Shown: positions 18,447-27,755, numbered from the stretch's first letter. The stretch is DNA of 62,395 nucleotides from Chromatiaceae bacterium (GCA_022340805.1 JAJDNF010000061.1:1-62395); one strand, 5' to 3'. A program made the numbers and translations. The notes: generated from the sequence alone by a model not told the origin.

Positions 18447-19046
18447 TTAGCCCTGCAGTGTTGGCCCGCCGACGCTCGCATAGTCTTCCGGCGTGTTGAT
18501 GTTGCTGAACTGTTCGGGCACATCGCTGAAGTCCACCGTCACCCAGTTGTTGCACGGGTACCAGCGGTCGATCTTGCGTTCACCGTCGTCGAGCGCGCGG
18601 CGCAGGCCTGGCGACACGCGCCGGTGCAGCAAAGCATACACCGGCTGCAGGCGCTGGCCATCGTGCGCCACCGCGATATCGGCCTTGGCCGCGTCGACAG
18701 CATCGGCCAGTCGCCGGGCCAGGTCGGGCACGACGACGGGTCCATCGCACGGCAGGGTCAGCAGATAGTCGGTACGCATGAACTCCAGCCCGGCGAGAAA
18801 TCCGGCCAGCGGACCCTGGAAGCCGTCGATCGGATCGGCGAGCACCGGAAAGCCGAACTGCCGATAGGCGTCCTGGTTGCGATTGGCGCTGATCAGCGCG
18901 GCGCCGACCTGCGGGAGGATGGCATCGAGCACATGCCCGGCCAGCAGACCGGCGCCGTACGGCAGCAGGCCTTTGTCCCTGCCGCCCATCCGCCGGCTCT
19001 TGCCGCCCGCCAGCACGAGCGCGGTTATATCCTTTGCATCAATCAC
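18447..19046 (-). CDS. mobA: Molybdenum cofactor guanylyltransferase MobA
   Basis: Transfers GMP from GTP to Mo-molybdopterin to form MGD. 199 aa. The N-terminal nucleotidyltransferase signature is LVLAGGKSRRMGGRDKGLLPY, followed by TLPCDGPVVVPDL containing the metal-binding aspartate region. It is the first gene of the minus-strand mobA-mobB-moeA operon. Its leader is about 115 nt if transcription starts from the -24/-12 element at 19173-19188. The operon makes exactly the cofactor form needed by the FdhA encoded 13 kb away. Confidence 0.93.
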   Translation of the reverse strand: MIDAKDITALVLAGGKSRRMGGRDKGLLPYGAGLLAGHVLDAILPQVGAALISANRNQDAYRQFGFPVLADPIDGFQGPLAGFLAGLEFMRTDYLLTLPCDGPVVVPDLARRLADAVDAAKADIAVAHDGQRLQPVYALLHRRVSPGLRRALDDGERKIDRWYPCNNWVTVDFSDVPEQFSNINTPEDYASVGGPTLQG

Positions 19047-19172
19047 GACTCTGCTTCCGATGGTTGTGCGCCGCCCCCCCTGACGGGGCCGATCGGCATC
19101 CCGATGGCTCGGCGCACGGCACTATACCGCGTCGCTCACGCCCGCGAAGTTGCACTCCGTTCGGTCGGATTG

Positions 19173-19188
19173 TGCAAGACGGATGCCA
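19173..19188 (-). promoter_or_regulatory. Sigma-54 (-24/-12) promoter for mobA-mobB-moeA
   Basis: On the minus strand this reads TGGCATCcgtcTTGCA, with GG and GC separated by exactly ten bases. It is close to the TGGCACG-N4-TTGCW consensus. It lies 119 bases from the centre of the candidate activator site at 19274-19288, a normal distance for an NtrC-type activator. The predicted start is near 19162. Confidence 0.7.
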
Positions 19189-19273
19189 GCATGCGACGGC
19201 TCGGTCAGCAAACCCTGTGATCTCCTCGGGCGCCGTGCGAGACGCGATCTGTCAGGATCGGCGCAAGCCCGCC

Positions 19274-19288
19274 GCGACAAAATGTCCC
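19274..19288 (-). promoter_or_regulatory. Candidate activator-binding site (UAS-A) shared by divergent sigma-54 promoters
   Basis: The minus strand reads GGGACATTTTGTCGC. Ten of fifteen positions are identical in this site and in the two sites at 27844-27858 and 27877-27891 (RGGACAWWTTKKCGC). It is roughly equidistant from the mobA and two-component promoters (about 119 and 130 bases), which suggests autoregulation by the activator encoded next to it. Confidence 0.6.
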
Positions 19289-19384
19289 AGGATTCGCTAG
19301 ACTGCAAAGACACAATGGACCAGCCGGCACACATTTCCGCCCACGTCCCAGGCGAATTGGTCGGAGGTTTCCGCCATTTTCCCA

Positions 19385-19400
19385 GGGTTTGGGGATTGCT
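19385..19400 (+). promoter_or_regulatory. Sigma-54-like promoter for the two-component system
   Basis: GGGTTTGGGGATTGCT has GG at 19386-19387 and GC at 19398-19399, exactly ten bases apart, with a perfect TTGCT -12 element and a poorer -24 half. The predicted start near 19411 leaves a leader of about 35 nt before the ATG at 19446. This also argues against the longer reading frame that begins at 19389. Confidence 0.5.
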
Positions 19401-19445
19401 GGCCGCTACAGTATAACTAAAGTTAAAAATCGACACGGCACCCCT

Positions 19446-20864
19446 ATGGTCTGCACGACAGAGACGCTACGCAACACCCTTTCGGATCACGCCCCTGGAA
19501 GCGAAGATCGGCGAGAATCCGGCAAACGCCTCAATTCTGTGCTGATCGTCGACGATGAGCCCGGCATCCTCAGCTTTCTGCAAAAGGGCCTGTCCCCGCA
19601 GTTCAGCCTGGTCGAGGTTGCCGCCGACGCAGATGGCGCAGATGCACTGCTCAAGCGTTGTCACTTCGACCTGATCATCTCGGATATCCGACTGCCCGGC
19701 CGTTCCGGCGTCGAGTGGGTCAGCCAGTTGCGCGAGCAGGATCAGATGACGCCGGTGGTGTTCATGACCGCGCATGCGGACCTGCAGACCGCGATCACCG
19801 CGCTGCGCGCCGGGGCCTCAGACTTCATCATGAAGCCGTTCCGGATGGAGCAGATGCAGGCCGCAGTCGGTCGCTGCATCGAACGCCAGCGTCTGCAGAA
19901 GGAAAACTTCCTGCTGCGCCGCCAGGTCGCAAACATGCACGACGAAAGCGGCATTATCGGCTCGTGTGACCTGATCCGCGGCGTCTGCGAGGTCATCAAA
20001 CGTGTCGCACCGATGCCCTCCACCGTCCTCATCCAGGGCGAATCCGGGACCGGCAAGGAGCTGGCCGCGCGGGCGATCCACCGCTTCAGCGGACGCAGCG
20101 GTTCCTTCGTGCCGATCAACTGCGGAGCAATGCATGCCGAACTGCTCGAGAGTGAGCTGTTCGGCCACGCCAAGGGGGCCTTTACCGGCGCGGTCAAGGC
20201 GCGCGAGGGCCTGTTCTCCTACGCCAACGGCGGGACCCTGTTCCTCGACGAGATCGGCGAAATGCCGCTGGGCATGCAGACGCGACTGCTGCGCGTGATG
20301 GAAGACCACGCGGTCCGGCCGGTCGGCGGCAACCGCGAAACCCCGGTCGACGTGCGCATCCTGGCCGCCACCAATCGTGACCTCAAGGCCGAGGTCGACA
20401 AGGGCAACTTCCGCGAGGACCTGTATTACCGCCTGAACGTGTTGAGCATACGCATGCCGGCCCTGCGCGAGCGCATCCAGGACCTGCCCGAGCTGATCGA
20501 TCACTTTGCCGCCAGCATTGCCGCCGACCTCGGAGTGGCTGCCCCACGGATTGCGGACAGCGAACTTCACCAGCTCGCTCAGCACCAGTGGCCAGGCAAC
20601 ATCCGCGAGCTGAAAAACGTGATCGAACGTTGCCTGCTGTTGAACCATCCACCGAGCCACAGCCTGCCGGGTTGTGCAGCCACCGCCGTCGGCGGAGACA
20701 GTTCTGTGGATGACGACGATCTGACCCTGGAAAGCGTCGAGCGCCGCCACATACTGCGGGTGCTGGACATGGAAGGCGGAAACAAATCTGCCGCCGCGCG
20801 CCGGCTCGGTGTCTCGCGCAAGACCCTAGAGCGCAAATGCCAGAGTTGGGGCGTCGAGCGTTGA
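19446..20864 (+). CDS. Sigma-54-dependent NtrC-family response regulator
   Basis: Phosphorylation-controlled activator of RpoN promoters, 472 aa. An N-terminal receiver domain (about 33-150) has phospho-acceptor Asp80 in [13 protein letters not shown]. The AAA+ domain has Walker A GESGTGKE at 198-205, the sigma-54-contacting loop GAFTGA at 244-249 and Walker [11 protein letters not shown]. The Fis-type helix-turn-helix ([19 protein letters not shown]) is at the end. It is followed after 35 bp by its histidine kinase. Its position between two Moco/formate operons with sigma-54 promoters and a shared motif makes it their likely activator. The inducing signal is unknown. Confidence 0.92.
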   Translation: MVCTTETLRNTLSDHAPGSEDRRESGKRLNSVLIVDDEPGILSFLQKGLSPQFSLVEVAADADGADALLKRCHFDLIISDIRLPGRSGVEWVSQLREQDQMTPVVFMTAHADLQTAITALRAGASDFIMKPFRMEQMQAAVGRCIERQRLQKENFLLRRQVANMHDESGIIGSCDLIRGVCEVIKRVAPMPSTVLIQGESGTGKELAARAIHRFSGRSGSFVPINCGAMHAELLESELFGHAKGAFTGAVKAREGLFSYANGGTLFLDEIGEMPLGMQTRLLRVMEDHAVRPVGGNRETPVDVRILAATNRDLKAEVDKGNFREDLYYRLNVLSIRMPALRERIQDLPELIDHFAASIAADLGVAAPRIADSELHQLAQHQWPGNIRELKNVIERCLLLNHPPSHSLPGCAATAVGGDSSVDDDDLTLESVERRHILRVLDMEGGNKSAAARRLGVSRKTLERKCQSWGVER

Positions 20865-20899
20865 GCGCTGCCAGCGGCCCGGAAACCGCTTGACCGGCA

Positions 20900-22978
20900 A
20901 TGCGGTTTGTCCACTCCATGGGCCGCAGAATCCGCAGCAGCGTTCGCCACAAGCTGCTGGCACTGGCGCTGCTGCCGGTGGCGCTGGTACTGCCGATCGC
21001 GCTGGCGGGACTCACGGTCTGGGGCGCATCTTTCACCTACGAGCAGCTGTATATCAAGGTCAATACCGACCTCGCGGTGGCACACGACCTGTTCAAGCGC
21101 ATCCAGAAGGACCATCTCGGCCAGCTCGCGCGCCTGAGCGAGTCGTATGCGTTTCGCAGCGCGATAGGCAACCGTGATCACGCGGCCGTCCAGGCTCTGA
21201 TCGACCAACTCAAGCGCGAAGGGTCGTTCAGTTTTCTACGCGTGATCCCCGCATCCGGCCTGCTCCCCGGCGAGCAGCTGCAGCCCAGTGTCGGTATCGA
21301 GATACTAGGCCCGGATACGCTACAGGAGCTGGACCCCGCATTGGCCGAATCCACGCGCCTGCCGCTGGTACAGACCCGACGCGCCACGCCTACCGAACGG
21401 ACCATGGAGGATCGCGGCATGGTGATCCGGGCGCGTCAACCGATAGTCAATGCCGACGGCACGGTGGACAGCGTATTGGATGGCGGCGTGCTGCTGAACA
21501 ACAACTTCACCTTTGTCGATGCCATCCGCGACCTGATCTACGGCCGTGGCAGCCTGCCTGCAGGCAGCATAGGTACGGTTACCGTGTTCCTCGACGACGT
21601 GCGCATCTCGACCAATGTGCCACGGCTCGCCGGCAAGCGGGCACTGGGTACGCGGGTCTCCGAGGAGGTCAGCCGCACGGTGCTCGGCGAAGGCAAGAAC
21701 TGGATCAACCGTGCCTTCGTCGTGAACGACTGGTACATCTCGGCCTACGAGCCGATCGTAGACCTCACCGGCAAGCGCGTCGGCATTCTTTATGCTGGCT
21801 ACCTGGAGGCACCGTTTCGCGCCGCGCTGTGGCAGGCCCTGGGCCTGGTCCTGCTACTGGTGCTGGTACTGCTGACGCTCTACGCCGTGCTGGCCATACG
21901 CGGGGCGAAGTCTATCTTCCGCCCGGTCGAAAAGATGTCCGAAGTGGTCCGTGCGACGCGCCTGGGACGCAGCCTGCGGGTCGGTGCCGTGGAAAGTAGC
22001 GATGAACTGGCCGAGCTTGCCCACGAATTCGACGCGATGCTCGAGCGACTCGAACAACAGGCTGCGGCAATGCAGAGCTGGGCCTCGCAGCTGGAGGCAA
22101 AGGTCGCCGAGCGCACCGCCGAGTTGCAGCAGCGCAACGACGAGCTGCAACGTACCATCAGAGTGCTGCGCGAGACACGCCGCAAGCTGGTCACCGCGGA
22201 AAAGCTCGCCGCGCTCGGCGAATTGACGGCCGGGGTCGCGCACGAGATCAACAACCCGACCCAGGTGATGCTCGGCAACCTCGATATCCTCATCGCCCAG
22301 CTCGGCGATCGACTGGACCCGGTGCGCCCGGAGATCGACCTGGTCATCGAGCAGGTCTACCGCATACAGGCGATCATCGAGAAGTTGTTGAAATACGCAC
22401 GGCCCGACGAATATGCCGGCTATCTCGCCGAGATCGACGTCAACCAGGTGGTCCGCGATACGACCGCATTGATCTCGCACATGCAAAAGCAACGCGCGTT
22501 CACCTTGCAGCTAAAGCTCGAGGCGACACGGCGAATCACCATCAACGAGCAGGAACTGCAGCAGGTCCTGGTCAATCTGGTCAGCAATGCCGCGCATGCC
22601 CTGCCGCAGACAGGCGGCGAGATCGTGGTGTCCACCGGGGACTGGGCCGACCGCGGCGTGTGTATTGCGGTTACCGACAACGGCTCGGGCATGGACGAGG
22701 ACCAGTGCAACCAGATCTTCAACCCGTTCTACAGCACCAAGCGCGACGGCGAAGGTACCGGCCTCGGACTGTCGGTCAGTTACGGCCTGATCCGTCGCTA
22801 CGGTGGCGACATCACGGTCGCATCGCAATCCGGCGTAGGAACCAGGTTCAAGGTCTGGTTGCGGACCGAGCCGACCCTCGTGGAAGATGCCGAGACGGTT
22901 GCCGAACAGCTGCACGCCGCCGAGGCACAGCAGCCGGGTGGCGAACTGGAATCGACCGAAAAGGCAACGCATTGCTGA
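20900..22978 (+). CDS. Membrane sensor histidine kinase, partner of the NtrC-family regulator
   Basis: 692 aa, inner membrane. The first transmembrane helix is at about 19-45, a large periplasmic sensor region (about 46-312, Cache-like) follows, and the second helix is at about 315-335 (LGLVLLLVLVLLTLYAVLAI). Then come HAMP, a coiled-coil linker and a DHp domain with phospho-acceptor His448 in GELTAGVAHEINNP. The ATPase domain has N, G1 (DNGSGMDEDQ) and G2 (GEGTGLGLSVSYG) boxes. It follows the activator gene by 35 bp. The ligand is unknown; formate or an oxyanion would fit the neighbourhood, but this is inference. Confidence 0.92.
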   Translation: MRFVHSMGRRIRSSVRHKLLALALLPVALVLPIALAGLTVWGASFTYEQLYIKVNTDLAVAHDLFKRIQKDHLGQLARLSESYAFRSAIGNRDHAAVQALIDQLKREGSFSFLRVIPASGLLPGEQLQPSVGIEILGPDTLQELDPALAESTRLPLVQTRRATPTERTMEDRGMVIRARQPIVNADGTVDSVLDGGVLLNNNFTFVDAIRDLIYGRGSLPAGSIGTVTVFLDDVRISTNVPRLAGKRALGTRVSEEVSRTVLGEGKNWINRAFVVNDWYISAYEPIVDLTGKRVGILYAGYLEAPFRAALWQALGLVLLLVLVLLTLYAVLAIRGAKSIFRPVEKMSEVVRATRLGRSLRVGAVESSDELAELAHEFDAMLERLEQQAAAMQSWASQLEAKVAERTAELQQRNDELQRTIRVLRETRRKLVTAEKLAALGELTAGVAHEINNPTQVMLGNLDILIAQLGDRLDPVRPEIDLVIEQVYRIQAIIEKLLKYARPDEYAGYLAEIDVNQVVRDTTALISHMQKQRAFTLQLKLEATRRITINEQELQQVLVNLVSNAAHALPQTGGEIVVSTGDWADRGVCIAVTDNGSGMDEDQCNQIFNPFYSTKRDGEGTGLGLSVSYGLIRRYGGDITVASQSGVGTRFKVWLRTEPTLVEDAETVAEQLHAAEAQQPGGELESTEKATHC

Positions 22979-23045
22979 CGCCGGTGCTGCGCACAGCTTC
23001 GGGCAGGTCCAGGCATCGGATGCACAACACAACGGGATTCACGGC

Positions 23046-23786
23046 ATGACACCGGGGCAACGCGAGCGCTACGCGCGCCAGATTCGCCTGCAGGCGGTCG
23101 GCGAGGCCGGCCAGGAAAGCCTGCTGGCCGCACGGGTGTTGCTGGTCGGCCTCGGAGGACTCGGCTCGCCGGCTGCGATGTATCTCGCTGCCAGTGGCGT
23201 CGGGACGCTGGTACTCAGTGACTTCGATCGCGTTGAGCCATCCAACCTGCAGCGCCAGATCATCCACCGCGAGGCCGATCTCGGCGAACTGAAGGCGGCC
23301 TCGGCCAGGCGCACGCTGCTGGAAATCAACCCGGCATGCCAGGTCATCGCGCTCGACTGGGAGCTCGACGAGGCCGAATTGCGCCGCGAAATCCGGAAGG
23401 CCGACCTGGTGCTGGACTGCACCGACAACTTCGCCTCGCGCTTCCAGCTCAACCGCATCGCGATGGCGGAAGGCAGGCCGCTGGTGACCGGTGCCGCGAT
23501 CCGCCTCGAAGGCCAGATCATGACCTCGCTGGCGCATGGCGGCCCCTGCTACCAATGCGTCTACCCGGGCGAACTCGAGAATCAGGAGACCTGCGCAATA
23601 GAGGGTGTGCTGGCGCCCGTAGTGGGCGTAATCGGTACCCTGCAGGCGCTCCAGGCGGTGCGCGTCCTGACCGGACACGGCGAAGACCTGCGCGGCGTGC
23701 TGATGCTGTTCGACGCCGCGTCCATGGAATGGCAGCGCATCCGCGTGCCGCCGCGGCCAGGCTGCCCGGTGTGCGGTGGACACTGA
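23046..23786 (+). CDS. moeB: MoeB/ThiF-type ubiquitin-like activating enzyme
   Basis: Adenylates the C-terminus of a small sulfur-carrier protein such as MoaD or ThiS. 246 aa. The Rossmann nucleotide site is LLVGLGGLGSP at about 33-42, followed by SDFDRVEPSNLQRQ. The predicted catalytic Cys183 sits in QETCAIEGVLAP. Zinc ligands are Cys168/Cys171 (CYQC) and Cys240/Cys243 (CPVC). No rhodanese domain is present. It lies 67 bp after the kinase gene on the same strand, so it probably belongs to the same operon. The Moco context favours MoeB over ThiF, but the two cannot be separated by sequence alone. Confidence 0.8.
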   Translation: MTPGQRERYARQIRLQAVGEAGQESLLAARVLLVGLGGLGSPAAMYLAASGVGTLVLSDFDRVEPSNLQRQIIHREADLGELKAASARRTLLEINPACQVIALDWELDEAELRREIRKADLVLDCTDNFASRFQLNRIAMAEGRPLVTGAAIRLEGQIMTSLAHGGPCYQCVYPGELENQETCAIEGVLAPVVGVIGTLQALQAVRVLTGHGEDLRGVLMLFDAASMEWQRIRVPPRPGCPVCGGH

Positions 23787-23897
23787 TCGATCGGCAACCG
23801 TGCGGAACCCAGCGCCGCATTGCCCAAGCCAGTCACCCCATCAAGGATCGACCACCGCTCTGACCGGCAGACCTCGACCACAAGCGACCACCGACGT

Positions 23898-24107
23898 TCA
23901 CCGCCCCAGTCTGCGGTCGACGCGGTCGCGCCACACCGCCGTGTCCTCTTTGGTCCAGGGTTCGTGCCCCTCCGGCTTCTCACCGAGACCGGTGCTGGCG
24001 GCGTCCGGCGGCGCGTGGTGAGTGGCAGGGGCGTCAGGGCTGATCCGCATCGCGTACCACAGCATCGCAACGAATGCAGCGCCAAGAATGATGATCTTGA
24101 GGTTCAA
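23898..24107 (-). CDS. Small single-pass membrane protein
   Basis: A 69-aa product with an N-terminal hydrophobic helix (IIILGAAFVAMLWYAM) and a short polar, proline-rich tail ending in an arginine-rich segment (RDRVDRRLGR). The start is TTG at 24107, with a GGAG about 12 bases upstream. It lies in the convergent gap after the MoeB-like gene. It resembles no family I know, and a role in the neighbouring pathway cannot be inferred. Confidence 0.45.
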   Translation of the reverse strand: MNLKIIILGAAFVAMLWYAMRISPDAPATHHAPPDAASTGLGEKPEGHEPWTKEDTAVWRDRVDRRLGR

Positions 24108-24385
24108 GGTTCCAGCTCCGGTATGTGCGAAATCACCATGGCCTTCCCCTGCAGCCTAGTCGATCCTGCCGATCCGGGTGCAGATCCGATACTGCCGCGG
24201 CCGTCAGGTCGCCGGCCCGCGCGAGCATAGCCAAGCCACACGCCAGCCGGCAGTCAGCTGGCCCTGTTCTTGCTTTTCCGGGTATTACGTCGATCAACGC
24301 CCCGGCGGCAGCGCCACGCTGTATCCTCGTGGCGCAACGCTGGAACAATCCGCCCAAGAAACGTGCACATTCCAAGGAAATAGCC

Positions 24386-24808
24386 ATGAAACTCAAGAAA
24401 TCCAAGAACAAAACCGTCGCGGTCAAGGTCGTCAACGACCCATTGAGCGTCGGTGTCGAGTCGAAACCCTGTCTGGTAACCCTGTTCGATGCCAAGGAAG
24501 TCTCTCCGGGCACCAAGGCACTCGGCCCGTTGGCCGGGCTCGACCTGACCGGCTACGCCGAGTACCGCCTGACCCTGCACTTCACCGGCACGGAGGGCAC
24601 GGCGTTTTCTATTCGCGAGATGTTCGGCCCGGCCGGCGCGATCGACCTGGTCGCGTTCGACGTCGGTGGCGGCCAGATTGGCCCGCGGGGGATCCTGAAC
24701 TACCGCGCGATCTTCGAAGTCTTCGGTCCGAAGAACCTGTTCATCCAGGTCTCTAACGACGGTCACGAGCCATTTCAGCTCAATGGCACGCTGTACGCGG
24801 TGCGCTGA
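24386..24808 (+). CDS. Conserved-looking small cytosolic protein of unknown function
   Basis: A 140-aa product beginning with a lysine-rich segment (MKLKKSKNKTVAVKVV) behind an AAGGAAAT ribosome-binding site. The frame is open from 24125, but the upstream part is not coding in character. The remainder alternates short hydrophobic and polar strands (YRLTLHFTG, NYRAIFEVFGPKNLFIQVSN), suggesting a beta-sandwich. No signal peptide is seen. It converges with the HTH/PBP regulator gene, with stop codons six bases apart. Confidence 0.55.
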   Translation: MKLKKSKNKTVAVKVVNDPLSVGVESKPCLVTLFDAKEVSPGTKALGPLAGLDLTGYAEYRLTLHFTGTEGTAFSIREMFGPAGAIDLVAFDVGGGQIGPRGILNYRAIFEVFGPKNLFIQVSNDGHEPFQLNGTLYAVR

Positions 24809-24814
24809 GGTAGG

Positions 24815-25726
24815 CTACTCCTGACCCCAGATCATCTCCCCGCTCTCGGCGAAATCGTAGCCACCGAGGGTATCCGCGAGCCTGCGGCACTCGCCGGACT
24901 GCAGCCGACTGAGGAGTTCCTGGAACAGCCGCCGGAACCAGATATTGCGCGGCAGCGCGAGATCAAAGCCCTCGACCCCACAGGGGATGAACGCGAGTCC
25001 GGCCTCGGTGGCGGCGGCACGCGGGCCCGGCGCGACGTCGGCCTGGCCGAGCACGATCGCGGCAGCCGCCTCGCGTTCGGACAGCGCGGTCGCGGTCACG
25101 TTGAGTTCCTCACGCGGCGCACTGTTGCGACGCATTTCCAGCAGGAAGCGCTGCGCGCCCGCCCCCGCCTGGCGCTGCACCCAGCGGAACCGGGGCTGCA
25201 TCAGGGCGTCTGGATCGTTGGTCTGGCTCGCGATATCTGGCCGCACCATCAACCCCTGCTCACGCGTGAAGGCGCGAATCAGGACCCAGTTGCGGTGTTG
25301 CGGGTGCTGACGCAGCAGGGCCGGATGCCGGGTACGACTCTCGGCGTTCGGCCCCCAGTGCAGCGCGCTCACGTCCACCCGCCCAGCCTGCAGCAGATCG
25401 AGGCCAAGGCGCGCACCGGTCGGCGTGTAGCTGACCTGGGCGAGTGCGTTGACGTCGAGCGCGAAGGCCGTGATCACCCGGTACAAGAGTGGATCATCAC
25501 TGCCCGCGATCACCAGGCGGTCGGTCAGCAGTCCGCCATGCGCGGAATCCATCATCCAGCGATCGATCAGTTCGCGCGGAAACATCCACTTGCCGGTCAC
25601 CTTGGTGGCCGGGATCCTGCCCTCGTTTACCAGGGCATAGACCTTCTTCTCATTGAGTTGCAGATATGCGGCGACCTGTTTCACGCTCATGAAGACGTCG
25701 TTCTGCGGCATCAACACTGCAGACAT
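24815..25726 (-). CDS. HTH regulator fused to a periplasmic-binding-protein-like domain
   Basis: 303 aa. The N-terminal excisionase/MerR-like helix-turn-helix (about 12-57, MSVKQVAAYLQLNEKKVYAL) is joined to a substrate-binding-like domain (about 68-300) with GARLGLDLLQAGRVDVSALH and AAAIVLGQADVAPGPRAAA. This architecture recurs near molybdenum and formate dehydrogenase genes, where it is thought to sense molybdate or tungstate in the cytosol. That is family knowledge, not proof here. It is the last gene of moaA-fdhD-this gene, 20 bp after fdhD, and may add a metal-availability signal to the two-component control. Confidence 0.8.
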   Translation of the reverse strand: MSAVLMPQNDVFMSVKQVAAYLQLNEKKVYALVNEGRIPATKVTGKWMFPRELIDRWMMDSAHGGLLTDRLVIAGSDDPLLYRVITAFALDVNALAQVSYTPTGARLGLDLLQAGRVDVSALHWGPNAESRTRHPALLRQHPQHRNWVLIRAFTREQGLMVRPDIASQTNDPDALMQPRFRWVQRQAGAGAQRFLLEMRRNSAPREELNVTATALSEREAAAAIVLGQADVAPGPRAAATEAGLAFIPCGVEGFDLALPRNIWFRRLFQELLSRLQSGECRRLADTLGGYDFAESGEMIWGQE

Positions 25727-25746
25727 GGCACATCCCCTCCCCGGAC

Positions 25747-26679
25747 CTATCCCTGTCCGCCCGCTTGCCGCGCACGCCGCGCCGCACTGCCCGGCGCAGT
25801 CGCCGCCGGAATGGCGTCGAAGGAAATCTGATCCGCACCGTTATAGACCAGGAAATGTTGGCCCTTGGCCCGCGCGATCAACACCACCCCGATCTTTTGC
25901 GCCAGTTCCAGGCCTCGATGGGTGACTCCGGAACGCGACAGCAGGATCGGTATCTGCATCTGCGCGACCTTGATCACCATCTCGGAGGTCAACCGGCCGG
26001 TGGTATAGAACCATTTGTCCCGGCCGTCGATCGCGTTCAACCACATGTACCCACTGATCGCGTCGGCGGCGTTGTGTCGCCCGACGTCCTCGACAAACAG
26101 ATGGATCTGCGGATCACTGTCGGCCGCAAAGCCACACAGCGCGCAACCGTGCACCGCCCCGGCCCGTCTGTAGACCTCGTTGTAATCGCTGATCTGCGCC
26201 AGCAGGCGGTAGATCAGCGATTGCGCCACCGACGGTCTGGGCAGGCGTATCTTCTCTATCTGGTCACCGATCCGGCCAAACACGGTACCCTGACCACAGC
26301 CCGTCGTGACGGTGCGGTGTTTGAGCTTTTCCTCGATGTCGCTGATGCGCTCGAACGTCGCGACCCGCACCTCGCCTTTCTCCCAGTCGACCGCGACCGA
26401 ATCGACGGATTCGAGGCACGGCACCAGGCGCTGATTCAACAGGTAGCCGAGTGTCAGCATCTCCGGGTGGGTGCCGAGCGTCATCAGGGTCACGATCTCC
26501 CGGTCATCCAGGAACAGCGTGAGCGCCTGTTCCCCGGCGATGAAGCCGCTGCGAGGCTGACCGTATTCGTCGACCGCCACCACTTCGTGCGCGGGGCGCA
26601 GGCCGGCGTCGCTCATCACCGGGCAATAGGGCCGCTCGTCCCGATCGCCTCGGTCGCTGCTGTGCGGCACACGGCTCAT
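25747..26679 (-). CDS. fdhD: Formate dehydrogenase accessory sulfurtransferase FdhD
   Basis: Transfers sulfur from a cysteine desulfurase to the bis-MGD cofactor before its insertion into formate dehydrogenase. 310 aa. Key residues are Cys128 in TTGCGQGTVFG (many relatives have CxxC here) and the strongly conserved block HLFVEDVGRHNAADAISGY. The gene lies six bases after moaA and is probably transcribed from the sigma-54 promoter at 27740-27755. The presence of fdhD next to a bis-MGD formate dehydrogenase is the expected pairing. Confidence 0.93.
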   Translation of the reverse strand: MSRVPHSSDRGDRDERPYCPVMSDAGLRPAHEVVAVDEYGQPRSGFIAGEQALTLFLDDREIVTLMTLGTHPEMLTLGYLLNQRLVPCLESVDSVAVDWEKGEVRVATFERISDIEEKLKHRTVTTGCGQGTVFGRIGDQIEKIRLPRPSVAQSLIYRLLAQISDYNEVYRRAGAVHGCALCGFAADSDPQIHLFVEDVGRHNAADAISGYMWLNAIDGRDKWFYTTGRLTSEMVIKVAQMQIPILLSRSGVTHRGLELAQKIGVVLIARAKGQHFLVYNGADQISFDAIPAATAPGSAARRARQAGGQG

Positions 26680-26685
26680 GTCAAC

Positions 26686-27711
26686 TCAGCCCCCGGTGTG
26701 GTTCATGTGACGAAAGATCACCGGCTGCCCGTGCAGGTCGAAGTCGTGTCCGCGCGGCTTGATCTCCATCGCCGACACGATCGCGCGCTTGAGCGCCTCG
26801 TCATCGCCGGGATTGGCGCGCACCACGCGCCGCAGGTCGACGCTGTGCTCCTGGCCCAGGCACAGTAACAACCGCCCCTCGCAGGTCATCCGCACCCGAT
26901 TGCAGTGGTCGCAGAAGTTGTGGCTGTGCGGCGATATGAAACCGACCCGGGTGTCGTCGACACCGGCGATCCTGAAATAGCGCGATGGCCCGCCAGTCGA
27001 TTCGGCGGTCGGGATGAGTTCGAAGTGCCGCGCCAGATCGGAGCGGATCTGGTCACTGGAGTAGAAGCACTCGGCACGGTCGTGGTCACCGACGACGCCG
27101 AGCGGCATCTCTTCTATGAAGCTGATATCGAAACCCCGCTCGATCGCAAATCCAACCAGATCCTGGACCTCGTCATGATTGCGATTTTTCAGCACCACGG
27201 TGTTCAGCTTGATGCGCGGGATACCGGCCTGCTGAGCTGCATCCAGTCCCGCCATGACCTGCTCGATCTTGCCGTTGCGGGTCAGCGCACGAAACCGCTC
27301 GGCTTGCAGCGTGTCCAGGCTGACGTTGATGCGGTTCACCCCGGCGGCATGCAAGTCATGCGCGAAACGCGGCAGCTGGGTCCCGTTGGTGGTCAACGTC
27401 AGTTCACGCAGGCCCTCCAACTCGCCCAGTTCGCGGAACACCTTGAGGATGTCCCGGCGATGTAGCGGCTCTCCACCGGTGATACGGATCTTGTTGACGC
27501 CCAGGTCGACGAAATTTCGCCCAACCTGCACGATCTCCTCGAGCGAGAGCAACCCGGCACGCGGAATGAACTTGACGTCCTCCGACATGCAGTAGACGCA
27601 GCGCAGATCACAACGATCGGTCACTGATATGCGCAGGTAGGTCACGCGCCGCTGGAACCGATCGATCAGCGCCCCTTCCGGCCGTGCAGACTCATTGCTG
27701 TGTTCGCGCAT
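26686..27711 (-). CDS. moaA: GTP 3',8-cyclase MoaA
   Basis: Radical-SAM enzyme that starts molybdopterin synthesis by converting GTP to 3',8-cyclo-GTP. 341 aa. The N-terminal Fe-S site has Cys34, Cys38 and Cys41 (TDRCDLRCVYC). The C-terminal cluster is in FCDHCNRVRMTCEG with the third cysteine in LLLCLG. The protein ends in Gly-Gly, as active MoaA must. The ATG at 27711 has an AGGGG ribosome-binding site. The upstream in-frame ATG at 27744 would lie 5' of the predicted transcription start, so it is rejected. It heads the minus-strand moaA-fdhD-regulator operon. Confidence 0.94.
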   Translation of the reverse strand: MREHSNESARPEGALIDRFQRRVTYLRISVTDRCDLRCVYCMSEDVKFIPRAGLLSLEEIVQVGRNFVDLGVNKIRITGGEPLHRRDILKVFRELGELEGLRELTLTTNGTQLPRFAHDLHAAGVNRINVSLDTLQAERFRALTRNGKIEQVMAGLDAAQQAGIPRIKLNTVVLKNRNHDEVQDLVGFAIERGFDISFIEEMPLGVVGDHDRAECFYSSDQIRSDLARHFELIPTAESTGGPSRYFRIAGVDDTRVGFISPHSHNFCDHCNRVRMTCEGRLLLCLGQEHSVDLRRVVRANPGDDEALKRAIVSAMEIKPRGHDFDLHGQPVIFRHMNHTGG

Positions 27712-27739
27712 GCTTGACCCCTGAATGATGACGTAGAGC

Positions 27740-27755
27740 AGCAAGAACCGTTCCG
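27740..27755 (-). promoter_or_regulatory. Sigma-54 (-24/-12) promoter for moaA-fdhD
   Basis: On the minus strand this reads CGGAACGgttcTTGCT, with GG and GC exactly ten bases apart and only two deviations from TGGCACG-N4-TTGCW. The predicted start near 27730 gives a leader of about 19 nt. The two candidate activator sites lie about 120 and 154 bases upstream. Confidence 0.7.
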
